Shown here: in pieces, positions 1-6,409 of the stretch | Position numbering within the stretch: position 1 is the first letter of the stretch | Layout of the letters: every line of letters starts with the position of its first letter | Assembly (NCBI GenBank): GCA_032115775.1 | Contig: JAUMBL010000122.1 | Location: forward strand, 1-9,346 | Direction of reading: 5' to 3' | DNA length: 9,346 nt | DNA from: M3007 sp032115775 | Lineage (GTDB): Bacteria > Bacteroidota > Bacteroidia > Chitinophagales > Saprospiraceae | Notes under the pieces: model-generated | The model's database searches: none | What the model saw: only the letters and a program-made list of their open reading frames with translations | What the model was told of the DNA's origin: nothing | Position numbers and translations under genes: made by a program

Positions 1-1897
1 TTTGGCCGCAATTGTTCGCATCGGATAATGCAACTGCGTAGGGCAGGGTATTGGAAATCGGCGCGCTGGTAAAGGTGGCGCCCGCAAAACTGCCGCCTAC
101 ACCGCTCACCGCGTAGGGCGCCGTGCCGCCCGCCGCATCAAAAGTTACCCGATAGGTAGCATTCGAAAAATCACATTGAACCTCCAAATTCGAGATCTGC
201 GGCAGCGGGTGATTGTTGACCGTCAAGGTATCCGACAGGTTGTTTGGACAGTAAAGATCCGCCGCGGAAAGCAGGCGCAACACGCCCGGCGTCGCCGGCC
301 CGATCTGCAGACTAAAGGGATTCGCCGTGATCGAATCTACGGTCACCGGCGCTTGGTTCCCAAAGGCATAGGTGATTGAAAAAGGAGCGTTTCCGGTAAA
401 TTGCACCGGCACGGAAAGACCGGCGCCGGCGCAGACGGTGGTATCGCCGCTCAGCGCCGCCAACGGTCGCGGCCGCAAAATCACCGGTTGCCCCGTGGCA
501 ACGCGAAAACACAAGGCGTTGATATCCAGGGTGTCGCCATTCAATAGAGGGCCTACCGCCGAAGAAATGTACAAAACCGAGTCCAGCGGAAGGGTATCGG
601 AAAGTACAAATCCGGGCGTATCGTTCCAGGCAATAATCTGCCCCAACGGAAAACCAGGCTGGGTATGAAGTATAAAGCGCAGCGAATCGTCCCCGTTCAA
701 TACGAAGCCCCCAAGAAAATTACCGGTGACGCTATCGCCCGGACAGACATTGACCAGCACGGAATCCATCAACCCGGGACTCGACGTGCAGTTGCAGATC
801 GTCTGGCCGCTCACCGTGACGTTGCCGCAATTTACCGAATCGCGGAACACAAATGCGTAGTCCTGCGCCAACGGAATCGGCGCGCTGGTGAACCGATTGC
901 CGCTGAAACTGCCTGCGCCGGACACGAGGGTCAGCGGCGGCGTCGCGCTGGTCACGTCGAATTCAACGGTATAGCTGCCCGCCGCCGGATTGCATAACAC
1001 CTGCACGTTGGAATAAGTCGGCGAATACCGCACGGTAACCGTCGCAGAACCGATCACCGCGCCAAAACAACCGGGTGATTGAACGCTGAGGAGCCGGTAT
1101 TCCGTGGTGGAATCCACATCCACCGGTATTAAAAACGGATCGTCAAAGGTTTCCACGGTATCCTGCGGAACGCCGTTGATGGAATAGACCAAATTGAACG
1201 GCCCCGTACCGGTAAAATCCACCGGCAACGTCGTCATCGCACTGTTGCAAAAACTCGAATCGCCAGTCAAACGGGCCGTGGAAGGTGTAAACACAAAAAC
1301 AATCGCCGTGCCGGAGACCGTACCGGCACAACTCGGATTGCTTACGTTGGTAAGCCGATAGATGGTGCCGGAACTCGGGTTAACGCTAATAACATGCGGA
1401 TTGTCGGTGGTGGTCACCGTGGGCTCCGGCACGTTATCGGCCGTGTAATTGAACGTGTAGGGGCCGCTGCCGGCAAACGTAACCCGGATGGTGGTTCCAC
1501 TCCCCCCTTGGCAAATCTGCCCGCCCCCGGAAATCACGGCCGTAGGCGGAGTCACCACCGTGATCTCGGCGCTGCCGGAAACTACGCCCGCCTGCCCGCC
1601 CGCCTGCAGGGCGGTGAGCTCTACCTCCGTATCCTGGGTGGGTGCGAGCTGAAAATCGTACGGATTGCTGCTGGTTGTGATCGGCGGCTGATCCACGCCG
1701 TTCAGGGAATAGGTTATCACAAAAGGCGCGCTGCCGTTGCTGATTATTACCCGAAAAGCCGTGGAATCGCCCTGGCAAATTGAGGAAGGGCCGTTCAAAC
1801 TCAGGTTGGCAATCGGATTCTGCGCAACAAGTACGCTCGCTAAAAGATTGGACAGCAAAAACAAGACAACTGGAAATGGAATGGAAGATGTACGCAT
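1..1897 (-). CDS. Large secreted Ig/PKD-like repeat protein (putative adhesin), 3' end outside window
   Basis: One open frame runs from ATG (complement of 1895-1897) off the left edge, giving 632 residues with no stop. Residues 1-25 are a signal peptide: a short polar start, the hydrophobic run VVLFLLSNLLASVLVA, then QN. The rest is beta-rich, Thr/Ser/Gly/Pro-rich repeats. Type A units start near residues 37, 125, 212 and 483, with an Ile/Phe/Val-Cys motif (CQGDS, CQGGS, CNSAM, CAGAG) followed by a G-x-x-P-[FY] turn and Y-x-x-[ND]. Type B units (298-368 and 571-632) share C...Y-x-V-x-F-D...G-S-F-x-G...FTSAPI...NCG. A spacer at 369-470 holds a further Cys-containing block ending in NALCFRVATG. 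Such proteins in Bacteroidota are usually very large, exported, and end in a T9SS or gliding-type C-terminal domain; that end is not visible here. The repeat architecture is seen; a role in adhesion or matrix is inferred. No catalytic domain is recognisable. It is transcribed divergently from yggS. Confidence 0.85.
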   Translation of the reverse strand, partial: MRTSSIPFPVVLFLLSNLLASVLVAQNPIANLSLNGPSSICQGDSTAFRVIISNGSAPFVITYSLNGVDQPPITTSSNPYDFQLAPTQDTEVELTALQAGGQAGVVSGSAEITVVTPPTAVISGGGQICQGGSGTTIRVTFAGSGPYTFNYTADNVPEPTVTTTDNPHVISVNPSSGTIYRLTNVSNPSCAGTVSGTAIVFVFTPSTARLTGDSSFCNSAMTTLPVDFTGTGPFNLVYSINGVPQDTVETFDDPFLIPVDVDSTTEYRLLSVQSPGCFGAVIGSATVTVRYSPTYSNVQVLCNPAAGSYTVEFDVTSATPPLTLVSGAGSFSGNRFTSAPIPLAQDYAFVFRDSVNCGNVTVSGQTICNCTSSPGLMDSVLVNVCPGDSVTGNFLGGFVLNGDDSLRFILHTQPGFPLGQIIAWNDTPGFVLSDTLPLDSVLYISSAVGPLLNGDTLDINALCFRVATGQPVILRPRPLAALSGDTTVCAGAGLSVPVQFTGNAPFSITYAFGNQAPVTVDSITANPFSLQIGPATPGVLRLLSAADLYCPNNLSDTLTVNNHPLPQISNLEVQCDFSNATYRVTFDAAGGTAPYAVSGVGGSFAGATFTSAPISNTLPYAVALSDANNCGQ

Positions 1898-2073
1898 AAT
1901 GAAGAAGGCGGGATTACGATAAAATTTGTTAATTTGTATGCAGATTGTTTCTAAAATTCGTCGCGCTTCGTGGGTCAGTTTACTGCCGTTTGCCGCCCCA
2001 AAATGTGTGTCAACGGCAGGCAGGGATTTTCAGACGGTTTTCAAAGGAATAAACAATACCTTGTTTCAGGGCT

Positions 2074-2081
2074 TAAAGGTA
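2074..2081 (-). promoter_or_regulatory. Candidate Bacteroidota -7 box for the repeat-protein gene
   Basis: The minus strand reads TACCTTTA here, one mismatch from TAnnTTTG and identical to the box before the glycosyltransferase gene. A T-run (TTTTC, complement of 2100-2104) lies 18 nt upstream and could stand in for the -33 TTTG element. It would give a 5' leader of roughly 170 nt before the ATG at 1897. This is pattern matching only; no better box is visible nearer the start. Confidence 0.3.
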
Positions 2082-2176
2082 GCCAGATTGTCTGAATGTG
2101 AAAATGCTTTTAGTGAATAGTGCGATCTGGTGCGCCTATGCTTGCGCCAATTCGGTGAAATTCGGCAAAACCAACG

Positions 2177-2184
2177 TAACTTTG
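2177..2184 (+). promoter_or_regulatory. Exact TAnnTTTG -7 box directly before yggS
   Basis: TAACTTTG matches the Bacteroidota -7 consensus TAnnTTTG exactly. TTCG at 2151-2154, about 22 nt upstream, is a one-mismatch candidate for the -33 TTTG. Only 4 nt separate the box from the ATG at 2189, so transcription starting at the usual distance would begin at or within a few bases of the start codon. This suggests a leaderless or nearly leaderless mRNA. Confidence 0.45.
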
Positions 2185-2188
2185 CCGC

Positions 2189-2854
2189 ATGAACGTCCAG
2201 TTGCTACAGGAAATACAAACCAGCCTGGCGGCCACAGGCGCCAAGCTGGTAGCCGTCACAAAAACGTATCCGCCGGAAACGATCCGGGAGGCATACGCGC
2301 TCGGCTGCCGTGATTTCGGCGAAAACCGCGTGCAGGAATTGTTGGAAAAACAACCCTTGCTGCCGCCCGACGTCCGCTGGCACCTAATCGGCCACCTGCA
2401 AACCAATAAGGTACGATACATCGCGCCGTTTATCTCCATGATCCACGCTGTGGACAGCCTCCGCCTGCTCGAGGAAATCAACAAGCAGGCCGCCAAATGC
2501 GGACGCGTGATTGATTGCCTGCTGCAGTTTCACATCGCCGCAGAAGAAACGAAATTCGGCCTGAGCCGAGAAGAGGCCGCCGACTTACTGCAGAACGAAT
2601 CTTTTAAAAGGATGCCGCATGCCCGCATCTGCGGCGTGATGGGGATGGCCACTTTTACAGACGACGAAGTTCAAATACGCCGGGAATTTGGCGCCCTGCG
2701 CGACCATTTCAACTGGCTCCGAACAACGTGGTTCTCCGACTGCCCGGAATTCAGGGAGATTTCAATGGGGATGTCCGGCGACTGGCAAATCGCCCTCGAA
2801 GAGGGCAGTACGATGGTACGAATCGGTAGTCTGCTCTTTGGAAAACGCAGCTGA
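2189..2854 (+). CDS. yggS: YggS/PLPBP family pyridoxal-phosphate homeostasis protein
   Basis: At 221 residues this is the normal length for the single-domain alanine-racemase-like TIM barrel of the YggS/PROSC/YlmE family. The PLP Schiff-base lysine is K25 in VAVTKTYP. Other family blocks are present in order: FGENRVQE (about 43-50), WHLIGHLQTNK (about 63-73), the HAVDS strand, KFGL, GVMGMATF, SMGMSGDWQIAL (the family usually has SMGMS-D) and the C-terminal phosphate-binding VRIGSLLFG. The family binds PLP without known catalysis and buffers or delivers the cofactor in the cytoplasm. The ATG at 2189 leaves about 20 residues before the first barrel strand, as is usual for Bacteroidota members. 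No Shine-Dalgarno is evident, and an exact -7 box lies almost on the start. Its neighbours suggest no special partner. Confidence 0.95.
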   Translation: MNVQLLQEIQTSLAATGAKLVAVTKTYPPETIREAYALGCRDFGENRVQELLEKQPLLPPDVRWHLIGHLQTNKVRYIAPFISMIHAVDSLRLLEEINKQAAKCGRVIDCLLQFHIAAEETKFGLSREEAADLLQNESFKRMPHARICGVMGMATFTDDEVQIRREFGALRDHFNWLRTTWFSDCPEFREISMGMSGDWQIALEEGSTMVRIGSLLFGKRS

Positions 2855-2875
2855 CTCCTGTTGTGAATAGAATCC

Positions 2876-2905
2876 GGTTGCCGTAAAGGCATCCTTATTG
2901 TTTTT
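2876..2905 (+). terminator. Possible weak intrinsic terminator after yggS
   Basis: GGTTGCC (2876-2882) can pair with GGCATCC (2888-2894) around a GTAAA loop, with one internal T-T mismatch. A T-rich run (TTATTGTTTTT, 2895-2905) follows. It begins 21 bp after the yggS stop. The stem is short, so termination may be partial; the same T-rich stretch could also form part of the promoter for the next gene. Confidence 0.35.
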
Positions 2906-2929
2906 ATATTAGTTTTTTACGCATATAAT
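2898..2929 (+). promoter_or_regulatory. Possible promoter before the phospholipase D-like gene
   Basis: This AT-rich stretch ends in TATAAT (2924-2929), 13 nt before the ATG at 2943. A TTG lies at 2898-2900 with a 23-nt spacer, rather long for the -33/-7 arrangement. The box does not match TAnnTTTG, so the call rests mainly on position and base composition. Confidence 0.3.
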
Positions 2930-2942
2930 CCTTACTACGCGC

Positions 2943-4301
2943 ATGTTTTTTAATCGAAATTTCTGGATGCCCTTGGCGGCATCGCTACTCGCCGTATGCC
3001 TGTACGCCCAAACGCCCGCCTCCAGCGGCGCGATTGAAATCTATTTCAGCCACCCGATTGATGAGGGTACGGCCGGCGACGTAAAACCGACGGGCATCGG
3101 TTACCCGATGATGCTGAATGCCATGATTGGGCGAATCAATCAGGCGGAACAGCAGATTGACGTCGCCATGTACAACAACAATCGGACGGATATCACCAAC
3201 GCGCTCAAGGCCGCGCAAGCCCGCGGCGTCCGGGTGCGCTACGTCGCTTCCGCAGCCGCTTCCAATTCCGCCCTGTCGCCGGCGCCGGCGTTCCCGGTGC
3301 TGTACGGCAACACAGAGGCGCTGATGCACAACAAATTTATGATCATTGACTCCGACCTGCCCGCAAAAACCTGGGTCATGACCGGCTCCGTCAACTGGAC
3401 AACCACGAACCTGATCGCCGACCACAATAATCTCGTGTTCATCCAAGACCACGCACTCGCAAAAGCCTACCAGGCGGAATTTGAAGAAATGTGGGGTGGG
3501 GGAGGCGCGCTACCGGTTCCAACAAACGCCCGCTTCGGCAGCGCAAAAACAAATAATACCCCCCATAATTTTGTAATCGGCGGAAAAATGGTGCAACTTT
3601 GGTTTTCGCCCAGCGATGGCGTAACCGACCAAATCGTCGGCGCGCTCGCCACTGCAAATCACCGCGCCGATTTTGCCCTTTTCTCTTTTACCAAAAATGA
3701 AATCGGCGATATCCTGGTGGATCTCCACGATGATACGGGCATTCCCGTCCAGGGCATGATCGAAAACACCTCCGACCTCGGCTGCGAACTGGGCTACCTC
3801 GCCTCCCAAGGCCTAGCGGTGTACGGCCACGTTCCGCCCGCTAGTCTGCACCACAAGTACGGCGTCGTGGATGCCGGCTTTCCGGCCTCCCAGCCGCTGG
3901 TCATCACCGGCTCGCACAACTGGTCGAACGCCGCCGAAACGGTCAACGACGAAAATACGCTGATCCTCTTCGACGCCGATATCGCGCTGCTATATAAAGC
4001 AGAATTCAACCGGCGATTGTCAGAAATCGTGAGCGCGGAAAATACGCCGGAAGCCCGCCGCTGGCAGGTATTTCCCAACCCGGTAATCGATCGCCTGACG
4101 CTGGAAGCCGGAACCGCCCCCGTCGGCGATATCCTCCTGGTTGAAATCCGCGACCTGACCGGCAGACGCTTGGTCTCCAAACAAGGACTCGGACAATCGG
4201 CACGCATCGAACTGGATTTACAGCCTGCGCCGCCCGGACAGTACCTCCTCACAATCATTACCCAAGATGGGGTCTTCAGCGTTCCAATTCAAAAAATTTG
4301 A
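2943..4301 (+). CDS. Secreted phospholipase D-like protein, two HKD motifs, T9SS sorting domain
   Basis: The 452 residues form three parts. Residues 1-22 are a signal peptide (hydrophobic MPLAASLLAVCLYA, then Q). Residues 31-360 are two tandem PLD-superfamily halves. Half one has H129-x-K131-x4-D136 (MHNKFMIID) followed by GSVNW (148-152). Half two has H303-H304-K305-x4-D310 (LHHKYGVVD) followed by GSHNW (323-327). Each half opens with a matching strand (IEIYFSHP, VQLWFSPS), and a glycine-rich linker lies at 185-188. Residues about 372-452 are a T9SS type A C-terminal domain: VFPNPVIDRL, a DLTGR turn, PPGQYLLTI and terminal VPIQKI. This predicts export through the outer membrane, with release or surface anchoring. 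Both active-site halves look intact, so one catalytic centre at their interface is expected. PLD-fold enzymes may be phospholipases, transphosphatidylases or nucleases; the substrate cannot be read from sequence. The last 35 bp overlap trmN6. Confidence 0.9.
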   Translation: MFFNRNFWMPLAASLLAVCLYAQTPASSGAIEIYFSHPIDEGTAGDVKPTGIGYPMMLNAMIGRINQAEQQIDVAMYNNNRTDITNALKAAQARGVRVRYVASAAASNSALSPAPAFPVLYGNTEALMHNKFMIIDSDLPAKTWVMTGSVNWTTTNLIADHNNLVFIQDHALAKAYQAEFEEMWGGGGALPVPTNARFGSAKTNNTPHNFVIGGKMVQLWFSPSDGVTDQIVGALATANHRADFALFSFTKNEIGDILVDLHDDTGIPVQGMIENTSDLGCELGYLASQGLAVYGHVPPASLHHKYGVVDAGFPASQPLVITGSHNWSNAAETVNDENTLILFDADIALLYKAEFNRRLSEIVSAENTPEARRWQVFPNPVIDRLTLEAGTAPVGDILLVEIRDLTGRRLVSKQGLGQSARIELDLQPAPPGQYLLTIITQDGVFSVPIQKI

Positions 4302-4974
4302 AATCCGCCAGGAGGGCGTGGCGCATCTACTCGGCACAGACGCTGTGCTGTTGGGCGCCTGGGCGCCGGCCGCCGGCATGCGCCGCGCCCTGGATATCGG
4401 TACCGGCTCGGGCGTGATCGCCCTGATGCTGGCGCAACGGAACGAAAATTTGCAGATAGACGCCGTGGAAATCCACCCCGCCTCTGCCTTGCGCGCGCAC
4501 GAAAATGCCCGCCGTAGCCCTTGGGCGGATCGAATCCGGGTGTGGGAAATCGGAGTCCAGGACTTTCAGGGCGAGCCGTACGACCTGATCGTCAGCAACC
4601 CGCCCTTTTTCAGCGAATCGGTCGTGTCGCCGGACGAACACCGCCGCCGCGCCCGAGCAACCACCGCGCTCAAACCCGGCGATCTGATCCTGCACGCGCG
4701 CCGACTCCTAGCGCCGGAAGGCATTTTTTGCCTGATCCTACCAGTCCCGGAAGGCCGCCGGTTGCAGGAATTGGCCGCCACGCAAGGACTGTATTGCAAC
4801 GTACTAATCGATCTGCATACGCGGCCGGACGCACCTCCGGAGCGCTCGCTGCTCCAGTTTTCCCGAGCGCCCCTGCCTTTTAAAAAATCGGCAGCAGTGC
4901 TTTTTGACGCCGCCGGACGCTTCGTCGAGCCCTTCGCAACACTGGTAGAACCGTTTTACCTCGGGCGCCAATAA
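4267..4974 (+). CDS. trmN6: tRNA1(Val) (adenine(37)-N6)-methyltransferase, TrmN6/YfiC family
   Basis: At 235 residues this is a Rossmann-fold class I SAM-dependent methyltransferase. It opens with the family signature FQFKKFEIRQ (6-15) and GTDAVLLGAW (23-32). SAM motif I is DIGTGSG (43-49). The acidic end of the next strand is AVEIH (66-70). The N6-adenine catalytic tetrad lies in SNPPFF (110-115). The C-terminus ends in VEPFATLVEPFYL, as in YfiC-like proteins. The E. coli homologue methylates A37 of tRNA1(Val) in the cytoplasm; the exact tRNA target here is inferred. The ATG at 4267 lies inside the last codons of the phospholipase D-like gene in the +1 frame. A later start would remove the conserved N-terminal signature, so the overlap seems real and suggests co-transcription and possibly translational coupling. 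A strong hairpin with a T-run lies downstream. Confidence 0.92.
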   Translation: MGSSAFQFKKFEIRQEGVAHLLGTDAVLLGAWAPAAGMRRALDIGTGSGVIALMLAQRNENLQIDAVEIHPASALRAHENARRSPWADRIRVWEIGVQDFQGEPYDLIVSNPPFFSESVVSPDEHRRRARATTALKPGDLILHARRLLAPEGIFCLILPVPEGRRLQELAATQGLYCNVLIDLHTRPDAPPERSLLQFSRAPLPFKKSAAVLFDAAGRFVEPFATLVEPFYLGRQ

Positions 4975-5048
4975 ATTGCCCGCACAAAAAAGATCCCCGC
5001 GCGAGAACCGTGTTATTAGATTGATAGCCTGTGACTTAAAAAAAATTG

Positions 5049-5107
5049 GGTTTGTCGCCTGTTTTTTGATTTTTTCTTAGAAAAAATCAAAAAACAGGCG
5101 ACAAACC
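5049..5107. repeat. Perfect 29-bp inverted repeat with 1-nt centre
   Basis: Arms 5049-5077 and 5079-5107 are exact reverse complements around T5078; a G-T wobble and a few outer A-T pairs could extend it slightly. The outer arm is GC-containing (TTTGTCGCCTG) and the inner arm is made of T6 and T6 tracts. The transcript would fold from either strand into a very long hairpin, and the DNA could extrude a cruciform. No T-run follows it, so it is not a textbook terminator by itself. A 12-base core (GCCTGTTTTTTG) recurs at 8443-8454, which suggests a dispersed element. Confidence 0.9.
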
Positions 5108-5112
5108 TCATT

Positions 5113-5146
5113 GTATTTCGCCGCCGGAGGCGGCGAAATACTTTTT
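5113..5146 (+). terminator. Strong intrinsic terminator after trmN6
   Basis: The 13-bp arms GTATTTCGCCGCC (5113-5125) and its exact reverse complement (5129-5141) enclose a GGA loop and are followed by TTTTT (5142-5146). The GC-rich inner stem plus T-run fits a rho-independent terminator for the yggS/phospholipase D/trmN6 side. It starts only 5 nt after the long inverted repeat, so the two form a tandem hairpin block. The glycosyltransferase promoter begins shortly after. Confidence 0.75.
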
Positions 5147-5169
5147 ACGCAACCCCTGCAAAACATCCG

Positions 5170-5177
5170 TACCTTTA
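5170..5177 (+). promoter_or_regulatory. Candidate -7 box before the glycosyltransferase gene
   Basis: TACCTTTA differs from TAnnTTTG in the last base and resembles the exact TACCTTTG at 9235. It lies 18 nt before the ATG at 5196, a normal short leader. A clear -33 TTTG is not visible; TTTTTAC at 5142-5148 is the nearest T-rich candidate and overlaps the terminator run. Confidence 0.45.
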
Positions 5178-5195
5178 CACACAAAATCAGCAGCC

Positions 5196-6335
5196 ATGTA
5201 CCTGCATATCGTCGCATTTGATATTCCGTATCCCGCCAATTACGGCGGCGTTATTGTAATTTACAATCAAATTAAGGCGCTGCACGCGCAGGGCGTAAAG
5301 ATTATCCTGCACTGTTTTCAATACGGTGATCGTCAGCCACGCACAGAATTGGCCCAGTATTGCCACGAGGTGTATTACTACAAGCGCAGCAGATCAATCT
5401 TTTGGCAACTGAGTTTCCTGCCATTCATCATGCAAACACGCAGGAACAGAAGCCTCCTGCGCCGCCTGCGCCGCGATAAATACCCGGTGATGTTCGAAGG
5501 TATGCACACCGCCGGCTTTGTATGGAGCCGACGCCTGCGCGGGCGGCAAAAAATCGTGCGCATGCACAACGTAGAATGGAAGTATTATGAACGCCTCTCG
5601 CAACTGGCAACCGATGTGCTTGAAAAAATATATTATTTTATCGAAAGCATTAAATTACAGCGAACGGAACCCTGGGTCGTACTCCACGCCGATGAAATCC
5701 TAACGCTGTCCACCAATGACCAGGCGTATTACGCCGATATGAAGGCCAATACCCATTATCTGCCCGCCTTCCATCCAAACGACAAAGTGGAATCCCTGAC
5801 GGGGCGCGGCGAGTACGTGCTTTTTCATGGAAAATTAAGCGTGCCCGATAACGAAAAAGCGTGTATCTGGCTGATTAATGAGGTGTTTTCAGAAATAGAC
5901 ATCCCGTTCGTCATCGCCGGGATGGGTCCGTCCGCCAAATTGAAAGAAGCCGCGCGCCAGTACGAACACATCACGCTGGTGGAAAATCCGGACGATGACC
6001 GCATGGCTGATTTGCTAAAAAATGCCCACATTAACCTGTTGGTTTCCTTTACAGACGCCGGTATCAAGCTCAAACTGATCAATGCCCTGTTCCGAGGCCG
6101 CTTTTGCGTGGTGAACGATCACCTCATCAGCGGCTCGAACCTCGACCACCTCTGCATCGTGCGCAACTCCGCCGCCGCAATCCGCCAATCCCTCGAAGCG
6201 CTCATCAATGCGCCGTTTACTGCGTCGAAAATCGAAGAGCGCCGGGAATACCTCGAGACCAATTTTTCCAATGCGGAAAATGCGCGCAAACTGATTTCGC
6301 TGATCAAGTTTCAGGATACCCCCGGCGACCGTTAA
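5196..6335 (+). CDS. GT-B fold glycosyltransferase (GT4-like)
   Basis: This 379-residue protein has the shape of a retaining GT-B enzyme. Its N-terminal half has the Rossmann-type acceptor side with a Gly-containing loop (PYPANYGGVIVIYNQIKAL, 11-29). RMHNVEWKYYERL (122-134) is a block often seen in Bacteroidota members. The C-terminal donor domain starts near 205 (YVLFHGKLSVPDN, 207-219), with FVIAGMGPS (238-246), ITLVENPDD (259-267) and the nucleotide-sugar loop DAGIKLKLINALFRGRFCVVN (287-307, quoted in two parts: DAGIKLKLINAL and FRGRFCVVN). The usual GT4 E-x7-E signature is not intact here: D287 and N296 occupy roughly those places. No signal peptide or membrane span is evident, so it probably acts on the cytoplasmic face. 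Donor and acceptor cannot be assigned; polysaccharide, glycolipid or protein glycosylation are all possible. It has its own promoter and is separated from mqnE by 74 bp. Confidence 0.82.
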   Translation: MYLHIVAFDIPYPANYGGVIVIYNQIKALHAQGVKIILHCFQYGDRQPRTELAQYCHEVYYYKRSRSIFWQLSFLPFIMQTRRNRSLLRRLRRDKYPVMFEGMHTAGFVWSRRLRGRQKIVRMHNVEWKYYERLSQLATDVLEKIYYFIESIKLQRTEPWVVLHADEILTLSTNDQAYYADMKANTHYLPAFHPNDKVESLTGRGEYVLFHGKLSVPDNEKACIWLINEVFSEIDIPFVIAGMGPSAKLKEAARQYEHITLVENPDDDRMADLLKNAHINLLVSFTDAGIKLKLINALFRGRFCVVNDHLISGSNLDHLCIVRNSAAAIRQSLEALINAPFTASKIEERREYLETNFSNAENARKLISLIKFQDTPGDR

Positions 6336-6409
6336 CCAGACCTAAGCCGGAAATTTGAACAAATGCGGAGAAATCCCGTTCAAGAGGCTATCACCACATT
6401 GTACCCATC

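Larger units (their letters stand above)
1898..2188. other. Divergent intergenic region
   Basis: These 291 bp separate the minus-strand repeat protein from yggS. I see no credible gene: two short open frames here (from 1926 and 2098) have no family-like sequence and the second runs into yggS out of frame. The region is AT-richer than its flanks and holds candidate promoters for both directions, given as separate entries. A small dyad, AACAA-TACC-TTGTT, lies at about 2053-2066; its meaning is unclear. Confidence 0.6.

Noticed and set aside
176..1783. Several plus-strand open frames over the repeat-protein region
   Set aside because: The minus strand is open across the full 1-1897 with a signal peptide and clear repeats. 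The plus-strand products are Arg-rich shadows.
1990..2015. TTGACA-like sequence on the minus strand upstream of the repeat-protein gene, as a sigma70 -35 box
   Set aside because: No TATAAT-like partner at 16-18 nt, and this type of organism normally uses -33/-7 promoters.
1926..2313. Two small plus-strand open frames in and after the divergent intergenic region
   Set aside because: There is no family-like sequence, one overlaps yggS out of frame, and the region looks like promoter DNA.
2985..4258. Minus-strand frames opposite the phospholipase D-like gene
   Set aside because: The plus-strand protein has signal peptide, catalytic motifs and a sorting domain in one frame. The antisense frames are fragmentary and show nothing recognisable.
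5049..5146. Double hairpin as a CRISPR repeat, integron attC site or transposon end
   Set aside because: There are no regularly spaced repeats, no integrase or transposase, no cas genes and no evident target-site duplication in the window.
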